Shown piece by piece: positions 1-7,950 of a DNA stretch of 22,348 bases. A model generated the notes under the pieces. The model was not told where the DNA came from. It searched no databases and saw only the letters and a list, made by a program, of their open reading frames with translations. This DNA comes from Isotricha intestinalis (taxonomy: Eukaryota > Ciliophora > Litostomatea > Vestibuliferida > Isotrichidae): positions 1 to 22,348 of the forward strand of contig JAJJLU010003968.1 in assembly GCA_023807065.1 (NCBI GenBank), read 5' to 3'. Every line of letters starts with the position of its first letter. Position 1 is the first letter of the stretch. Position numbers and translations under genes: made by a program.

Positions 1-443
1 AAATTAATTAATGAGTCATTATCTACCCATGTTGCATAATAATAATAAGTTCCATCTATTGTTTTTACTTGAAAAAAGCATATATTACCATTTGATTTTA
101 AATAAAAAATTTGAGTCAAAACTTCACTGACATCATTATATATTGGATGAAATAAAAAAGAAAATGAAGGAAAAAAGACTTTAGTTGTAATAATGTAATT
201 TCCCTTTTTTAAAGGAGTTCCAGTTTCACTAGAATGGAGAATATCATTATTAGATGAAGAATGAGTAAGAGTAACTGATGATGTTGAATACAATAATATT
301 TTTCCATTACATAGATAATATACTTCATCCGAAGTATCTTGAAAAGGAATTGGATATTCACAATCTTCAGGATAACTGCCAATATTTGAAAGAATCTTTT
401 TTATTTGTAATTGAAAAAAAAAAAAAATAATGTAAATTACCAT
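1..443 (-). CDS. Secreted or membrane protein of unknown function, N-terminal part
   Basis: An open frame starts at the ATG at 443 and runs off the left edge of the window, giving about 147 residues. The first residues (MVIYIIFFFFQLQ) are strongly hydrophobic, contain four phenylalanines in a row and lack charge, as expected for a signal peptide or signal anchor. The part after it has several cysteines, many serines and threonines, aromatic runs (four tyrosines near the cut end) and no further membrane segment, so it looks extracytoplasmic. I do not recognise the family. The four phenylalanines are written by a run of 14 T on the coding strand, which makes this start prone to indel errors, but the present length keeps the frame. 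It is divergent from the H2A.Z gene with 478 bp between the two starts. Confidence 0.6.
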   Translation of the reverse strand, partial: MVIYIIFFFFQLQIKKILSNIGSYPEDCEYPIPFQDTSDEVYYLCNGKILLYSTSSVTLTHSSSNNDILHSSETGTPLKKGNYIITTKVFFPSFSFLFHPIYNDVSEVLTQIFYLKSNGNICFFQVKTIDGTYYYYATWVDNDSLIN

Positions 444-921
444 TTTAAATTAATTATACTTTCATGAAAAAAATGTTATTTATAAAAAATTTAATATATA
501 ATATGTTTTTTGTTTAATAATTGTGTTAATAATATTTTAATTGTTGTTATTAAAAGATTGTTAAACAATATCATTTTCTTTTTTTTTTTATTCAAATCTA
601 AAAAACTGAAAAAATGAATTTTTTTATTGAAGTTAGCTTGACATTATTCATTATTAATTATTTAACTAAAAAAAGTAATGAATATTAATTTATTTTTTTA
701 ATTTTAAGGAAATTGAAATAGTTTAATTTAAATAAATCAGAAAAATTTTAAAACAATAATTAATAAAATACAAAACAATCATCTCGAAATTAAGAAAAAT
801 TTCAAAAAAATCTTATTTAAAAAATTGAAATTATTTGAAAAAAAATCAATAAAATTTTAAAAAAAAACAATCTTCAAAAATATAAAACTTTCAATTGAAA
901 AAAATAATAAAAAAATAAAAA
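444..921. promoter_or_regulatory. Divergent intergenic region before H2A.Z
   Basis: This 478-bp stretch separates two divergent genes and must hold both promoters. It is almost pure A/T with many A and T runs. I see no RNA gene, no clear TATA-type element that stands out from the background, and no convincing coding stretch. The last 80 bases before the H2A.Z ATG are very A-rich on the plus strand, as before most genes in this window. Confidence 0.4.
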
Positions 922-1317
922 ATGTCATTAATAAAAGGAGGAAAAGGTAAAGGAGGTAAGAAGATATCATTAGTGGAAAAGATTCCTCAATCAAAATCAA
1001 GTAGAGCAGGTCTTCAATTTCCAGTTGGAAGAATTCATCGTTTTCTAAAAAATTATATAAATGCAAAAAATAGAGTAGGAGTTTCAGCAGCAGTGTATAC
1101 AGCAGCAATATTAGAATATTTAACTGCTGAAGTTTTAGAACTTGCAGGTAATGCTTCAAAAGATTTAAAAGTTAAAAGAATAACTCCTAGACATTTACAA
1201 TTAGCTGTTAGAGGAGATGAAGAATTAGATAATTTAATTAATGCCACTATTGCAGGAGGAGGTGTTATTCCTCATATTCATAAAAGTCTTGTTGTTAATA
1301 AAAAAAAATTATATTAA
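922..1317 (+). CDS. H2A.Z: Histone H2A.Z variant
   Basis: This 131-residue protein is a core histone of the H2A.Z class, which replaces H2A in nucleosomes around promoters. The basic glycine/lysine-rich tail (GGKGKGGKK) is followed by the histone fold with [14 protein letters not shown] at about residues 30-43. The stretch [20 protein letters not shown] and the later [12 protein letters not shown] are the features that separate H2A.Z from canonical H2A. The acidic patch residues in the [10 protein letters not shown] segment are present. Length fits the family (about 125-140). No intron is needed. All glutamines are CAA and the gene ends in TAA exactly where the family ends, which shows that TAA is a stop in this genome. 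It converges on the EF-hand-like gene downstream. Confidence 0.96.
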   Translation: MSLIKGGKGKGGKKISLVEKIPQSKSSRAGLQFPVGRIHRFLKNYINAKNRVGVSAAVYTAAILEYLTAEVLELAGNASKDLKVKRITPRHLQLAVRGDEELDNLINATIAGGGVIPHIHKSLVVNKKKLY

Positions 1318-1489
1318 TATCTTTTTTAGTTTTTTTCCTGTGACATTTTTTTAAATATCAATTATTTATATTTTTTTTAATAAATTTAAATTTAATAATA
1401 TTAAAAATATTTTAGAAATAAAATTATATAATTAAATAATTCATTTTTAAAAAAAGAATTAAAAATTAAAAAATAAAAACCAAAAAAAT

Positions 1490-2063
1490 TTATTTTCCTA
1501 ACTCATGTCTAATAATTGCTTCTTGATATTTAGTTTCATCACATTTACATTTAGGATGATGAATATTATTTAAATTACTATCCCCAAAATCATAAAATCC
1601 ATAATTCATTCCAGCATGAGCAGGACTTTTAAAAAAAACATTTGGAGAAACTTTTCTACTTTTATGTTTTTCCATATCATAACTCATAACTTCAAAAGAA
1701 TTATATTGTTTAGCTAATTTAGCAGTTTCATCTAATTTATTTCTACAAATATGAAGTATATTAATTAATTCTTCAAAAGATAAATTATCATTTGGATTAT
1801 TTTTTCCTGAATTTAATATAAAAAATGCAACTTCTTTATCTAAAGGAGAAAAGCCCATTGTTTTTGTTATTATATCTTTTATATCTGATATTGTTATTTT
1901 TCCTTTTTCTTTTTGAATTTGATTATATCCTCTTCTATAATCTTCGTCTGAATATAAATTAAAACCTATATATTATATTTTTTTATTTTTTACATCCTGC
2001 ATTTACTAATGTTGCTTTTATTAAACTTTCTGGTCCAAGAGAAGTTAAACCAAAAAATGACAT
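1490..2063 (-). CDS. EF-hand-like small protein, two exons with a 28-nt intron
   Basis: The gene starts at the ATG at 2063 (MSFFGLTSLGPESL). Exon 1 is 2063-1994 and exon 2 is 1965-1490. Removing the 28-nt GT...AG stretch at 1966-1993 joins the frames exactly across a TGT codon and yields 181 residues. Without splicing, exon 1 meets a stop within the intron. The middle (GKITISDIKDII...FSPLDKEVAFFIL... NLSFEELINIL) has the helix-loop-helix rhythm of a calmodulin-like EF-hand pair, but the loops lack a full set of calcium-binding acids, so binding is doubtful. The C-terminal part has several conserved-looking C and H residues (HHPKCKC) and short turn-rich segments. Such proteins are often found on cilia, but that is a guess; I do not recognise the exact family. 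The gene ends in TAA, converging with H2A.Z over 172 bp. Confidence 0.75.
1966..1993 (-). other. 28-nt spliceosomal intron
   Basis: On the minus strand the sequence runs from GTAAAAAATA to ATATATAG, with GT at 1993-1992 and AG at 1967-1966. It contains an in-frame stop, has a length not divisible by three, and is nearly all A/T. Removing it joins exon 1 (ending in GCA GGA T) to exon 2 (starting GT TTT AAT) and restores one open frame of 181 codons. The 5' site GTAA and a TATAG 3' site are the only signals; there is no room for a long branch-point region. Confidence 0.8.
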
Positions 2064-2129
2064 TTTTTTATTTTATTTTTTAAGGTTTAAATATATTATT
2101 TATTAATTTAATAAAATATATTAATTTAC

Positions 2130-3740
2130 TTATTTATTGGGTTTTTCTTTTGTTTTATTTTTTGAATTTTTCTTATTTAATGAAATAGACAAAGTATTTT
2201 TTAATATTTTTGAATTTTGTGTTTTGAAATTTTTTGAGTGATAATTAGTTATAATTTTATCATTTTTTTTATTTATTAAAGATTTTGAATTTCTGTTTAA
2301 GTGATTAAGATTACTTTTAATATTCATTAATATATTTTCATTATTTATGGATTGTTTTAAATTATTTTTCAAAAATTGTTTATTATTTTCTCTTTTATTA
2401 ATTTCAATTGTTGAATAACAATGTTCTTTTTTCTTTTTAATACCATATAAAAATTTATTATTTTCAATAATTAATTTTAATGAATTTTGAGTCATTGAAA
2501 AATTACTTAATAAACTTCTTTTTGAATAAAAGCTAAAATTATTTTTTAAATTTCTTTTAATAATTTTAAAATTTGGTTTCAATGTTTTATCAAAATTACT
2601 TGTTTCATTTTTATTTTCACTTTCAAAAATTTTATTACAAAAAGCTTTATTATCAAAAGAAGAAAAATTATTTATTTTAGTTAAATTATTATCAACATTT
2701 CTTGAAAAATTGGAAGTTTTTTCTAACTTTATATTTGAAGTATCTTTTGTTAAATTATATAAACTTGAAAAATTTCTACTTTTTTTAATTGCGCCTTTAT
2801 TTCTTATAAAGGATTTTTTATTAATTTTTGAAATACTTCTAAATAATGATTTTTCTTTATTTTTAGATAAACTTTTATTGTTAAATAAATTACTTTTACT
2901 TTTACTATTTGTTTTACTTTTAGAATTACTATTTTCTTTTTTTTTATATTGGTAATTATTTATTTGATGAGAAATATCTTTTGATTTATTATTTATTGAC
3001 ACTGATATTTTTCCTTTAATTGCATTTTTAATCTTTTTTTCTTTATTTTTTTTTTGATAATAATCTGGCTTTTTATTTAGATAACTTTTATATATTTTTT
3101 GAAAATAATCTTTTTTATTAAAATCATTTATAAGATTCCTAATTGTTGATTTATTTGATTCAATTATATTATCATCAATTCCAGTATCAATATAACTTAT
3201 AGAATTATTATTTGATATAGTTTCAATTTTTTTTTTAATTGAATTACTAAATATAATTTCAATGTTCATTTTTTCTTTTAAGACATTTTTTGAATCATTC
3301 TTTTTATAATATTCTTTAAAATATATTCTTCCTTTTTCTTCATAATATTTCAGTAATATTTTATTTACTTTAAATTCACAAATTATTGGATTTACATAAA
3401 AATGTAAATATTCATTGTAACAAAAGTAAAATACTGGTAAACGTTCTCTTACTTCATTTATTTTATAAGTTCTTTTTAAATACTCTTCAATATTTCCATA
3501 AATTAATTGATCTTTAAAAACTGATAAAATATGAGTATTTGATTTTGTAATTAGTTTTTTTAAAATTTTTGTGTCATATTTTGTTTTTGTACAATTATAT
3601 TTTTTATATAATTTTTTTCTTGATATTTTAATAAAATTTAATAAAATATTTGAATCATGATTAATTACTTTATTAATAATCTTATTTTTTTTAATATCAC
3701 TAAACCTAATAAATTTCCTTAAATTAATTTTATCACTCAT
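2130..3740 (-). CDS. K/N/S-rich protein of unknown function with one conserved-looking core
   Basis: The frame encodes 536 residues and begins MSDKINLRKFIRFSD. Residues about 75-145 are the only part with balanced composition. They include FKDQLIYGNIEEYLKR, RERLPVFYFCYNEYLHFY and a later EEKGRIYFKEYYKK. This resembles a short segment I associate with hypothetical proteins of other protists (a polar helix, then Y-x-x-Y-aromatic, then an E-K-x-x-x-Y-aromatic stretch), with no known function. The remaining 390 residues are low-complexity K, N and S with serine clusters (SNSKSKTNSKSKSN), probably disordered and open to phosphorylation. There is no signal peptide or membrane segment. It is basic overall, so nucleic-acid or cytoskeletal binding is possible but unproven. 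It is divergent from GSK3 and ends in TAA. Confidence 0.7.
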   Translation of the reverse strand: MSDKINLRKFIRFSDIKKNKIINKVINHDSNILLNFIKISRKKLYKKYNCTKTKYDTKILKKLITKSNTHILSVFKDQLIYGNIEEYLKRTYKINEVRERLPVFYFCYNEYLHFYVNPIICEFKVNKILLKYYEEKGRIYFKEYYKKNDSKNVLKEKMNIEIIFSNSIKKKIETISNNNSISYIDTGIDDNIIESNKSTIRNLINDFNKKDYFQKIYKSYLNKKPDYYQKKNKEKKIKNAIKGKISVSINNKSKDISHQINNYQYKKKENSNSKSKTNSKSKSNLFNNKSLSKNKEKSLFRSISKINKKSFIRNKGAIKKSRNFSSLYNLTKDTSNIKLEKTSNFSRNVDNNLTKINNFSSFDNKAFCNKIFESENKNETSNFDKTLKPNFKIIKRNLKNNFSFYSKRSLLSNFSMTQNSLKLIIENNKFLYGIKKKKEHCYSTIEINKRENNKQFLKNNLKQSINNENILMNIKSNLNHLNRNSKSLINKKNDKIITNYHSKNFKTQNSKILKNTLSISLNKKNSKNKTKEKPNK

Positions 3741-4398
3741 TTAATTTAAAAAATATAATAAATAAAAACTTTTTAAAAAATTCAAAAAAATCAAAAAAAA
3801 CTTGATAAGTTAATTTTCTTTATCTATTATTAATTTTAATTATTTAAATAAAATATAGAAAAAAATAATAATATATCATCTAATCTAATTAATGAACCTG
3901 TATATTGAATAATATCATTTTATCTTTAAAGAAATTATTATTTTTTTTTCAACCTCAAAAAAAAAAATGAATTATTATAGAAAAACCATAATTTTTGAAG
4001 AATAAATGATTTTTATCAATTTAAAAATTGATTCAAGCAAACAATAACATTCAATTCAGTTATTAATTTATTTTTTGAATTTATCAAATAATCTTTTAAT
4101 TAAAGTATTTTTATTTTTAATTGAATTTAATAACTCAACTTTTAAACAAATAAAAAAAGTATTCTGTTATAAAATATAAATGAATAAGTTTATTTAAACT
4201 ATTAAAATTTAATTTGAAAAGCTTAGAACATATAATGAAAATTAAGTAACCTTAACTTAATATTAGCATTATTATTTTTATTATTGAAATCAAATAAACC
4301 TCTTTAAATAAATGATGATTAAAAATATAAAAATTTAACATAAATTCTTTTAAATTATAAAAAAAAGAATCTTAAAAAAATAAAAATTTAAAAAAAAA
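3741..4398. promoter_or_regulatory. Divergent intergenic region before GSK3
   Basis: These 658 bp lie between two divergent starts. I find no reading frame that looks coding, no tRNA-like structure and no repeat array. One short perfect inverted repeat (ATCAATTT, two bases, AAATTGAT) sits near 4015-4032, but such hairpins are expected by chance at this base composition. The 60 bases before the GSK3 ATG are A-rich. Confidence 0.35.
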
Positions 4399-5526
4399 AT
4401 GATTGATTTAAATGATTATGATTTTCAACATTATTTAAAGATAAAACATAATACAACTCAACATCTTCAATCAACAGAAACTTCATCAAAGCAAAACACA
4501 GAATTTACTTATAATAATTTAATTCCAATTGGAAGTGGTTCATTTGGAAATGTATATAAAGCAGTTTGTGATCAAACAGGAGAAATTGTAGCAATAAAAA
4601 CGGTTTATCAAGATTCAAGATATAAAAATAGAGAATTATCAATATTATTAGAATTAAATCATATAAATACAATATCATTAAAAAATTATTTTTATACTTC
4701 AAAAAAAAAAAATTCAAATGAAAATGAAAAATATTTAAATGTAGTAATGGATTATTTTCCAGAAAGTTTATCTCATTTTATTCGTCATCATTCATTTAAT
4801 TCTCAAAATCCAATTTCATTAATAGATTTAAAATTATATGCATATCAAATGTTTCATGCTTTGAATTATTTAAATTCAGTAGGAATATGTCATAGAGATA
4901 TAAAGCCTCAAAATATATTAATAAATGAAAAGGAAAAATTAATTAAAATATGTGATTTTGGTTCAGCTAAAAAATTAAGAAAAGGAGAAAGTAATGTTTC
5001 ATATATTTGTTCTAGATATTATAGAGCACCTGAATTAATATTTAATGCTAATGAATATACTAATTCTATTGATATGTGGAGTGTTTGTTGTGTTTTATGT
5101 GAAATGATTTTGGGAAAACCTTTTTTTCCAGGTGAAAATTCTACTGATCAACTAGTTGAAATTATTAAAATTATTGGGACTCCTAATAAAAAAGATATAT
5201 ATAAAATGAATTCTGAATATAAAAAATATAAATTTCCTTTAATTAAATGCTTCTCATTAAAATTTGTTTTTAAGGATTTTATGAATTTTTTAGGTGATGA
5301 TTTTATTAATTTAATTCAAAAAATTTTCATTTATGATCCCGAAAAAAGAATTAAACCTATTCAGGCTTTATGTCATTGTTTTTTTGATGATTTAAGAAAA
5401 GAAGGAATAATTGAAGAAAAATTCAGGAATTTGATTTTTACTTTTTCTAAAGAAGAAATTAATTGTGATAAAGAAAATATTATTTTTAATTATTTAATTC
5501 CTGATTGGTTTAATCATAAAATATGA
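4399..5526 (+). CDS. GSK3: Glycogen synthase kinase 3 (GSK3/shaggy family)
   Basis: This 375-residue serine/threonine kinase has every catalytic landmark. The glycine loop is GSGSFG (residues 45-50), with VAIK giving the ATP lysine K67 and NREL giving the helix-C glutamate E79. The catalytic loop is HRDIKPQN (165-172), followed by DFG at 186-188. The activation segment SNVSYICSRYYRAPELIF carries the tyrosine (Y202) that GSK3 enzymes autophosphorylate. R78, R166 and R194/K195 match the basic pocket that binds primed phospho-substrates. VMDYFPESL at the hinge and the C-lobe end are typical of the family. GSK3 phosphorylates many cytoplasmic and nuclear targets, including glycogen synthase. The N-terminal extension of about 38 residues is short and polar. 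No intron is needed. The stop is TGA, unlike most genes here. Confidence 0.96.
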   Translation: MIDLNDYDFQHYLKIKHNTTQHLQSTETSSKQNTEFTYNNLIPIGSGSFGNVYKAVCDQTGEIVAIKTVYQDSRYKNRELSILLELNHINTISLKNYFYTSKKKNSNENEKYLNVVMDYFPESLSHFIRHHSFNSQNPISLIDLKLYAYQMFHALNYLNSVGICHRDIKPQNILINEKEKLIKICDFGSAKKLRKGESNVSYICSRYYRAPELIFNANEYTNSIDMWSVCCVLCEMILGKPFFPGENSTDQLVEIIKIIGTPNKKDIYKMNSEYKKYKFPLIKCFSLKFVFKDFMNFLGDDFINLIQKIFIYDPEKRIKPIQALCHCFFDDLRKEGIIEEKFRNLIFTFSKEEINCDKENIIFNYLIPDWFNHKI

Positions 5527-5847
5527 ATTTGATATTAAAAAACTAATATAAATTTTCACAATATAATAAAGTTTTTTAGTTTGATTGGGGTGTATATAAT
5601 TTTTTTGTATCAAAAAACACAAAAATATTTATTTATATATATTAAAAAATTATATTTTTCTTATATATTTTTTAAATATTTATTTATTAAAAAAAAAAAT
5701 AATGTTTTTTTCCAAAAAATTATATTTTTTTAAATTAAATAAGTCCAAATATTAAATGATTCTATACCATTTAAATAAAATTTACTATATAAAGGAGCAA
5801 ATTTATTTTTTAAGACGAAAGATAAATAATAAACAAAATAAAGTGTT
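5527..5847. other. Convergent intergenic spacer
   Basis: These 321 bp separate the 3' ends of GSK3 and the transporter gene. It is A/T-rich with several T and A runs, which can serve as 3'-end signals for both genes. I see no coding frame and no RNA gene. Confidence 0.35.
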
Positions 5848-7218
5848 TTAATACATATTTTCATCAGTTACAAACTCTTTTAATTCTTGTTGAAATAGAT
5901 TTTCAGTTTCATCAACTTTTTTCTTCTTTTTAATTGGTGTTAAATAATATGAAGGTGTTAAAATTAAAGGAATTAAAAAGATAAAACCAAAGATCAAACA
6001 GTTATTAATTAAACTTCCTAAATACCAATAATCATATCTTTTAATATTAAAATATATAGTTAAAACACAACCATAAAAAGAAGAAAAAGTAAATCCTAAA
6101 TTCATAACAAAAACATAAGTAGTATATACAAATTCACCAAAGCTTTTATGAGATAATAAAGTTCCAATATTTAAAACAGGTATTTTTAAACATTGACCAA
6201 TAGCATATTGAAAAGAAGTTACAATTAACATTGAATAAAAATCACTTATTCCATATTTTAAATTCATTCTTCTATAAATAAAATAATGTAATTCTGAGAA
6301 AATTAAATATAAAATTCTTCCTAAAATAATTAAACATTTATTATATGTTTCTATATTTGGAATTGAATTATATAAAAATATTAGAAATAAACTTGATATT
6401 GTTTTACAAACTGCAATAAAACCAAAATCAGTAGGAGAAAATTTTAAAATATCAACAGAAAAATAAAAGAAAGTTTCATAAAAATTCGGTGAACTAAATA
6501 CAATGAAAACTACTATTAAAGGTATTATAATTTTTTTTTGTAAAAAATATTCACTGATTGATATATTAGGATCATCAAAGGATATAATCGAGGAATTTTT
6601 TTGAAAATTTTCTGTTAAAAATAACCCACTTATAATAACTAAAATTGGTAAAAATGAAGTTATAAAAAATACTGTTTTAATTTTAAAATATTGAACAAGA
6701 TAACCTTGTAAAAATGAAGCAATTAAAATTCCAATATCATTAATCATAATATTATAGCTATGTAAATTATTTTTAGAATTTAAATTATTACTGTTAGATA
6801 ATAATTCTAATATAATAGATTGACCTAAAACTGAGCAAAAACTATTAGTGACACTTGATAAAAAAATGGTTATTATAGTAACATATAAATTATCTTTTTT
6901 AAAAAATGTCAAAAATAACCAAACAGAACAATTAATAAATCCACATAATAAAATATAAATTTTTCTAGAAAAACCACAAATAGGAAAAAAATCAATTAAA
7001 GTAGCATATAATAAATTTAACGTCCATGGAATTTTATTAATTGCTAAAATTAAAGTCATTAAACTTGGTTGAACATGTAAATTATCTTTTAAAAAATAAT
7101 TAATTGATAAATCAGGAATGATCCCCAGACCACAATAAAAGCTAAGAAGTAAAAATGATATTGTATTTCTATATTGTGCTGTTAAAAATGGAGTTTTATT
7201 TTCTATTTCACTTTTCAT
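5848..7218 (-). CDS. BT1/FBT-family membrane transporter (folate/biopterin type)
   Basis: The 456-residue product has about 12 hydrophobic segments and a short charged tail (KKKKKVDETENL). The hallmark lies at residues 62-88: KIPWTLNLLYATLIDFFPI followed by CGFSRKIY. This is the PW...YG...D..P..G..R..Y signature of the BT1 family (major facilitator superfamily), whose members in trypanosomatids, apicomplexans and plants carry folates, biopterin or related molecules across membranes. The substrate here cannot be told from sequence, and several BT1 members in protists carry other compounds such as amino acids or S-adenosylmethionine. Residues 150-165 (LHSYNIMINDIGILIASF) match the fifth helix region, where the family keeps small and polar residues. 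It has no intron and ends in TAA. The next gene upstream lies on the same strand, 732 bp away, so the two are probably transcribed separately. Confidence 0.85.
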   Translation of the reverse strand: MKSEIENKTPFLTAQYRNTISFLLLSFYCGLGIIPDLSINYFLKDNLHVQPSLMTLILAINKIPWTLNLLYATLIDFFPICGFSRKIYILLCGFINCSVWLFLTFFKKDNLYVTIITIFLSSVTNSFCSVLGQSIILELLSNSNNLNSKNNLHSYNIMINDIGILIASFLQGYLVQYFKIKTVFFITSFLPILVIISGLFLTENFQKNSSIISFDDPNISISEYFLQKKIIIPLIVVFIVFSSPNFYETFFYFSVDILKFSPTDFGFIAVCKTISSLFLIFLYNSIPNIETYNKCLIILGRILYLIFSELHYFIYRRMNLKYGISDFYSMLIVTSFQYAIGQCLKIPVLNIGTLLSHKSFGEFVYTTYVFVMNLGFTFSSFYGCVLTIYFNIKRYDYWYLGSLINNCLIFGFIFLIPLILTPSYYLTPIKKKKKVDETENLFQQELKEFVTDENMY

Positions 7219-7950
7219 TTGTTTATTATTTAATATAATAATTATTTTTATGTTAATATTTTATTTATCATATTATTTTCTCTAATAAAATAGTGAAAGT
7301 TAATTAATACATTTTAAAAGAAAAATTAATTTTTTTGAAAATGAATAATTTTTAATGAAATAAAAAATATTAATTATTCTTTATTCAGAATATAATTTAT
7401 TGTCCGTTTCATTAATTAAAGTTTTGTTTTCTTTATAATCATTTTCATTGACAATATTAATTTTTTTCTTTATATCTATTTTATTTTTTTAAAATTTTCA
7501 TTTAATTTCTTTTCCTATAGAGATAAATTAATAGAATATAAAAATATATTATATTGTTAAATTAATTAATAAAATTTCCTTCAATATAATGAACTCTAAT
7601 TTTTTTATATTATTTTAAATTAATTTTCTTTAAAAAGATATATTTTAGATTATCATCTTTTAATTTCAAAGAATTAAAATTTAGGAAATTTATAATTCAA
7701 ATTGAATTTTATAATATTTTAATATAAGATTCACAAATATTAAGTCTTGATTGGTTAATTATTATTTTTTGAAAAAAACGAATGAAGTAAATAAAATAAA
7801 ATAAAATATTAATGTATGTAAACATTCATTCTTTTCAAAATTATTTTTCAAAAAAATATTTTAATTTAATATAAAATTTCTAATAACAAATATAAAAAAA
7901 TTAATAAATTATAAAGAAAACAATTTAATATAACATTATTTAAGAGTTAA
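7219..7950. other. Long tandem intergenic region with a possible gene relic
   Basis: These 732 bp lie between two genes on the minus strand and should contain the transporter promoter and the 3' end of the PH-domain gene. Most of it is A/T without structure. A stretch at about 7381-7515 on the minus strand looks like former or spliced coding sequence and is listed separately. No tRNA or repeat array was seen. Confidence 0.35.
7381..7515 (-). pseudogene. Possible short coding relic or terminal exon
   Basis: On the minus strand, two overlapping frames spell a lysine/asparagine/glutamate-rich peptide. One frame reads EKKLNENFKK from about 7515. After an A run, the next frame reads KIDIKKKINIVNENDYKENK and on to a TAA at 7381-7383. 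The block is richer in G/C than its surroundings and is preceded by TATAG, which could be a 3' splice site. No start codon or upstream exon is evident. It may be a relic with a frameshift, a last exon, or chance open frame in A-rich sequence; the last cannot be excluded. Confidence 0.2.

Noticed and set aside
857..1247. Minus-strand open frames opposite H2A.Z
   Set aside because: They overlap the histone gene, whose frame is certain, and have the composition of antisense shadows.
2710..2955. Hydrophobic plus-strand open frame (81 codons)
   Set aside because: It is the reverse of the K/N/S-rich gene at 2130-3740. Leucine and phenylalanine runs arise from reading AAA/AAT codons backwards.
4015..4032. 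Perfect 8-bp inverted repeat
   Set aside because: At this base composition such hairpins are common and it has no telling position.
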